From an uncultured Flammeovirgaceae bacterium (GTDB taxonomy: Bacteria > Bacteroidota > Bacteroidia > Cytophagales > Cyclobacteriaceae): DNA of 9,835 nt. This document shows positions 7,359 through 9,835 of the stretch, piece after piece. The stretch spans positions 1 through 9,835 of the forward strand of contig CAMLLI010000084.1 of NCBI GenBank assembly GCA_946480685.1, written 5' to 3'. Each line of letters starts with the position of its first letter. Positions within the stretch are counted from its first letter, which is position 1. The translations under genes and the position numbers were made by a program. The notes beneath the pieces were generated by a model. The model was not told the DNA's origin, made no database searches, and saw only the letters and a program-made list of their open reading frames with translations.

Positions 7359-8231
7359 CTACGGGGTTACTATACGCAGATACGATGAGAGTATATCGAT
7401 GTGCAGGTGATCGATCTCGCCCATATACTCTCCGTCAACCTGGAAGTCTACTTTTTTATCGATCGTAATTTCGGCTTCCGTGCAACTGATCACATCGGAG
7501 AACATATCCTTATCTATAAATACATTGAACTTGGTAAGTCCTGCCTTGATCGCTGCATCCAGCGCAACACGCTCCACATTCACGATTTCAAACTTTCCAT
7601 CCGACACGGAGCCTTGCGATATATGTATACCGGTGCCGTACATGTGTGCATTGGCAATGGCAACCATGTAGCCTTCCTTATGATATATACCTTCCGGGGT
7701 TTTAACGGTATAGTTTAGCAACGGGCTTTCCTTGATCGACTGAAGTAAAAATTTCATATAGCCGATCATGCCGCTGCCGCCCTCTTCAATATAGCGTTTT
7801 ACCATGCGCGCGTTAATACCTATATCTGCCAGGTGTGTGCAATAATGTTTTTGATCGAATCGCAGTATATCCAACGGTCGGATATTTTTGCCTGTCATGC
7901 TTAGCTCGACAGCATCTTCAATCCGGGAAGGAATTTGCAAAGCAGTAGCCAGTCCGTTTGCAGAGCCCAGCGGTAATATAGCCATGGGAATATTTTTCCC
8001 CATGAGTACACGTGCTACCAGCTGAACTGTTCCATCACCTCCACCAGCTACTACGCGATCGGGTTTAAAATCTTCGATGTGTTCCAGTATAGTTTCCGCA
8101 TCGTTGTTGCCCGAGGTATAGCAGAACTTAAAATCAGTTTCCGTAGCAACTGCTTTTTCGTGAATACACAAAATAGCTTTATCGTTACTCGTAGCACCTG
8201 ACACCGGATTTACTATAAACAGGGTTTTCAT
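7359..8231 (-). CDS. Diacylglycerol kinase / lipid kinase of the YegS-DgkB-BmrU family
   Basis: The product is 290 residues, the normal length for this soluble lipid kinase family, which phosphorylates diacylglycerol or similar lipids at the membrane surface using ATP. Motifs appear in order: the N-terminal NPVSG (8-12), the nucleotide-binding GGGDGT (63-68), PLGSANG (87-93; the usual form is PLGTxN, so Ser replaces Thr), HLADIGINA (133-141), and a C-terminal lobe with SDGKFEIV (210-217) and DFQVDGE (262-268). All expected motifs are present, so the enzyme is probably active. The lipid substrate cannot be read from sequence; other members act on phosphatidylglycerol or undecaprenol-like lipids. 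The start ATG is at 8229-8231. It is followed after 3 bp by the App1-like phosphatase, the opposite activity in principle. A 76-bp gap separates it from the upstream membrane-protein gene. Confidence 0.92.
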   Translation of the reverse strand: MKTLFIVNPVSGATSNDKAILCIHEKAVATETDFKFCYTSGNNDAETILEHIEDFKPDRVVAGGGDGTVQLVARVLMGKNIPMAILPLGSANGLATALQIPSRIEDAVELSMTGKNIRPLDILRFDQKHYCTHLADIGINARMVKRYIEEGGSGMIGYMKFLLQSIKESPLLNYTVKTPEGIYHKEGYMVAIANAHMYGTGIHISQGSVSDGKFEIVNVERVALDAAIKAGLTKFNVFIDKDMFSDVISCTEAEITIDKKVDFQVDGEYMGEIDHLHIDILSSYLRIVTP

Positions 8232-8307
8232 TCGGTTATTGTTTTTACTTAACCTGTTGATCGGCTTGTAAATATTGTGCCTGCTATACTATTAAAAATC
8301 AACGCGT

Positions 8308-8778
8308 CTATTGAATCGGATCGGGCTTGATAACATCGGGCAACACCTCGTTACCGAAAAAGTATACAGCTCCGCTAAAGATTACAGACCATATAGAGGC
8401 ACTGATAAACATATACAGGATTAATTTGTTACGCGGAGCTCCGAAGCTGATAGCCAGCAGTGTTCCACCGATGGGTGTTAACAACACCGGAGTAAGTGCG
8501 GCAACACCGGGCAGTCCATACTTTTTCCAGATGCCTACAAACCTGCGATTGCGATCTGAAAACTTTTTCCGTTTGGAGAAGAAGCGATCTACAACTTTTG
8601 TGCGCAGAAAATCACCAAAGAATGCAAATGCAAATACAACGGTCATCATACCCGCCACGGTTATCAGTATAGTAGTGGCCAGTGTAAGCCCGGCAGCATA
8701 ACCTCCCAGTGGCCCCAATATAAATTTGAGCATGCTTGAAAAGTAAATGGGTATTGCCTTGAGAATTTCTTCCAACAT
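8308..8778 (-). CDS. Small multi-pass inner-membrane protein, possibly DedA/VTT- or small-multidrug-export-like
   Basis: The product is 156 residues and mostly hydrophobic. Membrane stretches lie at about 18-36 and 38-56. A strongly basic loop follows (58-80, with KRKK and RNRR). Then comes a Gly/Pro-rich hydrophobic segment KYGLPGVAALTPVLLTPIGG (86-105) that could be a re-entrant loop, and a last helix at about 118-142. A GxP segment followed by a helix recalls the DedA/VTT and PF06695 (small multidrug export) groups, but the match is loose and the transported substrate, if any, is unknown. By the positive-inside rule the basic loop faces the cytoplasm. It lies 49 bp downstream of upp and 76 bp upstream of the lipid kinase on the same strand. 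Its closeness to two lipid-metabolism genes would suit a lipid-related role, but this is only context. Confidence 0.8.
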   Translation of the reverse strand: MLEEILKAIPIYFSSMLKFILGPLGGYAAGLTLATTILITVAGMMTVVFAFAFFGDFLRTKVVDRFFSKRKKFSDRNRRFVGIWKKYGLPGVAALTPVLLTPIGGTLLAISFGAPRNKLILYMFISASIWSVIFSGAVYFFGNEVLPDVIKPDPIQ

Positions 8779-8794
8779 GGCCTAGGGTGTGTAA

Positions 8795-8814
8795 GTGTTT
8801 ATGTGTTTATGTGT
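8795..8814. repeat. Short tandem repeat, 8-bp unit, about 2.5 copies
   Basis: GTGTTTAT occurs twice head to tail (8795-8802 and 8803-8810), followed by a partial copy starting GTGT at 8811. It sits in the 49-bp gap between upp and the membrane-protein gene. On the transcribed (minus) strand it reads as an A/C-rich ATAAACAC repeat just upstream of the membrane-protein start codon. Confidence 0.6.
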
Positions 8815-8827
8815 CTTCGTTTATATA

Positions 8828-9472
8828 TCAAAGTTTTGTGCCATAGGCGAGGTCTCCGGCATCGCCCAGGCCGGGCACTATATAAAACTGGTCGTTCAGG
8901 TTTTCATCGATCGCACAAGTCCAGAGCGAATAAGGTGTATTCATATGTTGTGTTAAAAAACGTATACCTTCCGGTGCCGCTACCAATGATACTATATGTA
9001 TGTGGCCGGGGGCACCTCTTTTCAAAAGTTGCTTCATTGAATCCATGATGGATTGTCCTGTTGCGAGCATCGGGTCGATCAAAATAACATCACGGCCTTC
9101 CAGGTAAGGCGAGGAAACGTAATCCAGTTTTATACTTACCTCGTGCAAGCTCTCTCTTCGGTAGGCACCTACAAATCCTGCCTCTGCCTGATCGAAAAAA
9201 TTAAGAAAGCCTTGAAAATATGGGAAGCCCGCCCGCAGTATGGTGATCAGCACCGGCTGTTGCTTTATTACATTGACACGTGATTTACCCAATGGTGTTT
9301 CAACGATGCGGGTGGTGTATTGAAATTTCTTTGAAACTTCATACGCCATAATTTCTCCTAACCGTTCCATATTCCTGCGAAAGCGCATTCGGTCTTGCTG
9401 AAGAGTCTTGTCTCTTAATTCAAGAATGAACTGATTGGCTACCGAGTTTTGCTCGCTGAGGTTAAAAACCAT
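8828..9472 (-). CDS. upp: Uracil phosphoribosyltransferase (pyrimidine salvage)
   Basis: The enzyme converts uracil and PRPP to UMP and pyrophosphate in the cytoplasm. Taking the ATG at 9470-9472, the product is 214 residues, close to the family norm. Landmarks are the N-terminal NLSEQNSVANQFILELRD, ITILRAGFP (76-84), the PRPP loop VILIDPMLATGQS (129-141) and the uracil-binding C-terminal stretch VPGLGDAGDLAYG (199-211). A GTG at 9479-9481 would add three residues. The ATG is preferred because an A-rich AAAAAAG element lies about 8 nt before it, while the GTG overlaps that element. A weak promoter candidate on the minus strand (TAAATTTT at 9494-9501, with TTG at 9528-9530, spacer 26 bp, rather long) lies upstream. 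It is the first gene of the minus-strand run that continues to the App1-like gene, though co-transcription across the 49- and 76-bp gaps is not certain. Confidence 0.96.
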   Translation of the reverse strand: MVFNLSEQNSVANQFILELRDKTLQQDRMRFRRNMERLGEIMAYEVSKKFQYTTRIVETPLGKSRVNVIKQQPVLITILRAGFPYFQGFLNFFDQAEAGFVGAYRRESLHEVSIKLDYVSSPYLEGRDVILIDPMLATGQSIMDSMKQLLKRGAPGHIHIVSLVAAPEGIRFLTQHMNTPYSLWTCAIDENLNDQFYIVPGLGDAGDLAYGTKL

Positions 9473-9550
9473 AGATGTCACTTTTTTCTAATCAAAATTT
9501 AGGATAAAGTTGCAGAAGAACTATAAACAACGCGAATTAAAAATAGGTTA

Positions 9551-9675
9551 GGAAGTTGAGAAGCTTGGAAGTCCGATAGTCGGAAAGTCCGGAAGTTTAA
9601 AAGCCGGCCGACTCTTCGATTTCAAACTACACTAACTTTCCGACTTCCGGACTTCTAAACTTTCCGACTTCTTTA
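9551..9675. repeat. Intergenic patch of degenerate GGAAGTC-type repeats in inverted orientation
   Basis: The left half carries copies in the form GGAAGT(CCG) (9551-9603), and the right half carries the reverse complement form ACTTTCCGACTTC (9634-9671). AACTTTCCGACTTC is repeated exactly at 9634-9647 and 9658-9671 (24-bp period). AAGTCCGGAAGT (9585-9596) pairs perfectly with ACTTCCGGACTT (9643-9654), a 12-bp stem with a 46-nt loop. GTCGGAAAGT (9579-9588) can pair with either right-hand copy. The loop holds the palindrome GCCGGC (9603-9608). The patch fills most of the gap between the divergent upp and peptidase genes and ends about 3 bp before the peptidase ATG. It is not a CRISPR array: units are short and irregular, with no spacers. 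Confidence 0.8.
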
Positions 9676-9677
9676 CT

Positions 9678-9835
9678 ATGAAACTCCTCCAGCAACTCTG
9701 CGAAATACATGCACCTTCCGGGAATGAAACCCGCATGACGGAATTCTTACTGAACTATATCAAGAAAGAAAAACGGAAGTGGAAAGGTAAACCCACCCTA
9801 TATTATGGTGACGAATTTCAGGACAACATTATTCT
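9678..9835 (+). CDS. Putative M42/M20-like metallopeptidase (aminopeptidase), 3'-truncated by the window edge
   Basis: An open frame starts at ATG 9678-9680 and runs 52 codons plus two bases to the end of the window. The visible residues are rich in family-like features: KLLQQLCEIHAPSGNETRM (2-20) is the typical opening of M42/M20 co-catalytic metallopeptidases (helix followed by PSGNE). The later GDEFQDNII (44-52) fits the strand that precedes the first metal-binding motif. No metal ligand lies in the visible part, so the exact family cannot be settled; M42 aminopeptidase is my first choice, M20 the second. No signal peptide is present, so a cytoplasmic enzyme is likely. The leader immediately upstream is the inverted-repeat patch, which leaves little room for a normal ribosome-binding site. 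Confidence 0.65.
   Translation, partial: MKLLQQLCEIHAPSGNETRMTEFLLNYIKKEKRKWKGKPTLYYGDEFQDNII

Noticed and set aside
8327..8701. Plus-strand open frame (124 codons) opposite the small membrane protein
   Set aside because: It mirrors a coding membrane protein on the other strand and has no recognisable domain or start signal.
9479..9481. GTG as the upp start codon
   Set aside because: It overlaps the A-rich element that would serve as ribosome-binding site for the ATG three codons later.
9551..9675. CRISPR array
   Set aside because: The repeats are short, degenerate and in both orientations, with no uniform spacers and no cas genes.

Overview
The window looks like a chromosomal housekeeping and accessory segment of a Bacteroidota bacterium, most likely of the Cytophagales or a related group. 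The reasons are short A-rich or absent Shine-Dalgarno sequences, a candidate promoter resembling the Bacteroidota TTG / TAnnTTTG type, secreted proteins with short Lys-led signal peptides ending in -FSQ or -AQA, and typical families (DUF4440/NTF2-like secreted proteins, M28 peptidase, App1-like phosphatase). No mobile element, tRNA, rRNA or CRISPR array is visible. Both ends cut genes: the window opens inside gcvP and closes 52 codons into a putative metallopeptidase gene.

Layout: (1) the 3' two-thirds of gcvP (+), closed by a strong intrinsic terminator; (2) a two-gene plus-strand unit, encoding a small exported CxxC protein and an exported tandem NTF2-like protein, closed by a second hairpin terminator; (3) a convergent two-gene minus-strand unit, encoding a second exported CxxC protein (paralogue of the first, 50% identical over an ungapped 94-residue core by hand count) and then a secreted M28 carboxypeptidase-Q-like peptidase; (4) plus-strand sdaAA, the alpha-type subunit of the [4Fe-4S] L-serine dehydratase; (5) a four-gene minus-strand run upp > small membrane protein > diacylglycerol/lipid kinase > App1-like phosphatase; (6) a 125-bp intergenic patch of degenerate GGAAGTC-type repeats in inverted orientation; (7) the start of an M42/M20-like peptidase gene (+).

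How the genes fit together: gcvP and sdaAA both belong to glycine/serine catabolism but are not one operon. The lipid kinase and the App1-like phosphatase are separated by 3 bp and would run opposite reactions if their family substrates (diacylglycerol and phosphatidate) hold here. The two CxxC paralogues sit at the outer ends of two converging transcription units and suggest a small envelope or periplasmic module of unknown function. The least expected global signal is a large excess of TATA tetranucleotides in coding sequence, produced partly by choosing the ATA isoleucine codon after codons ending in T.
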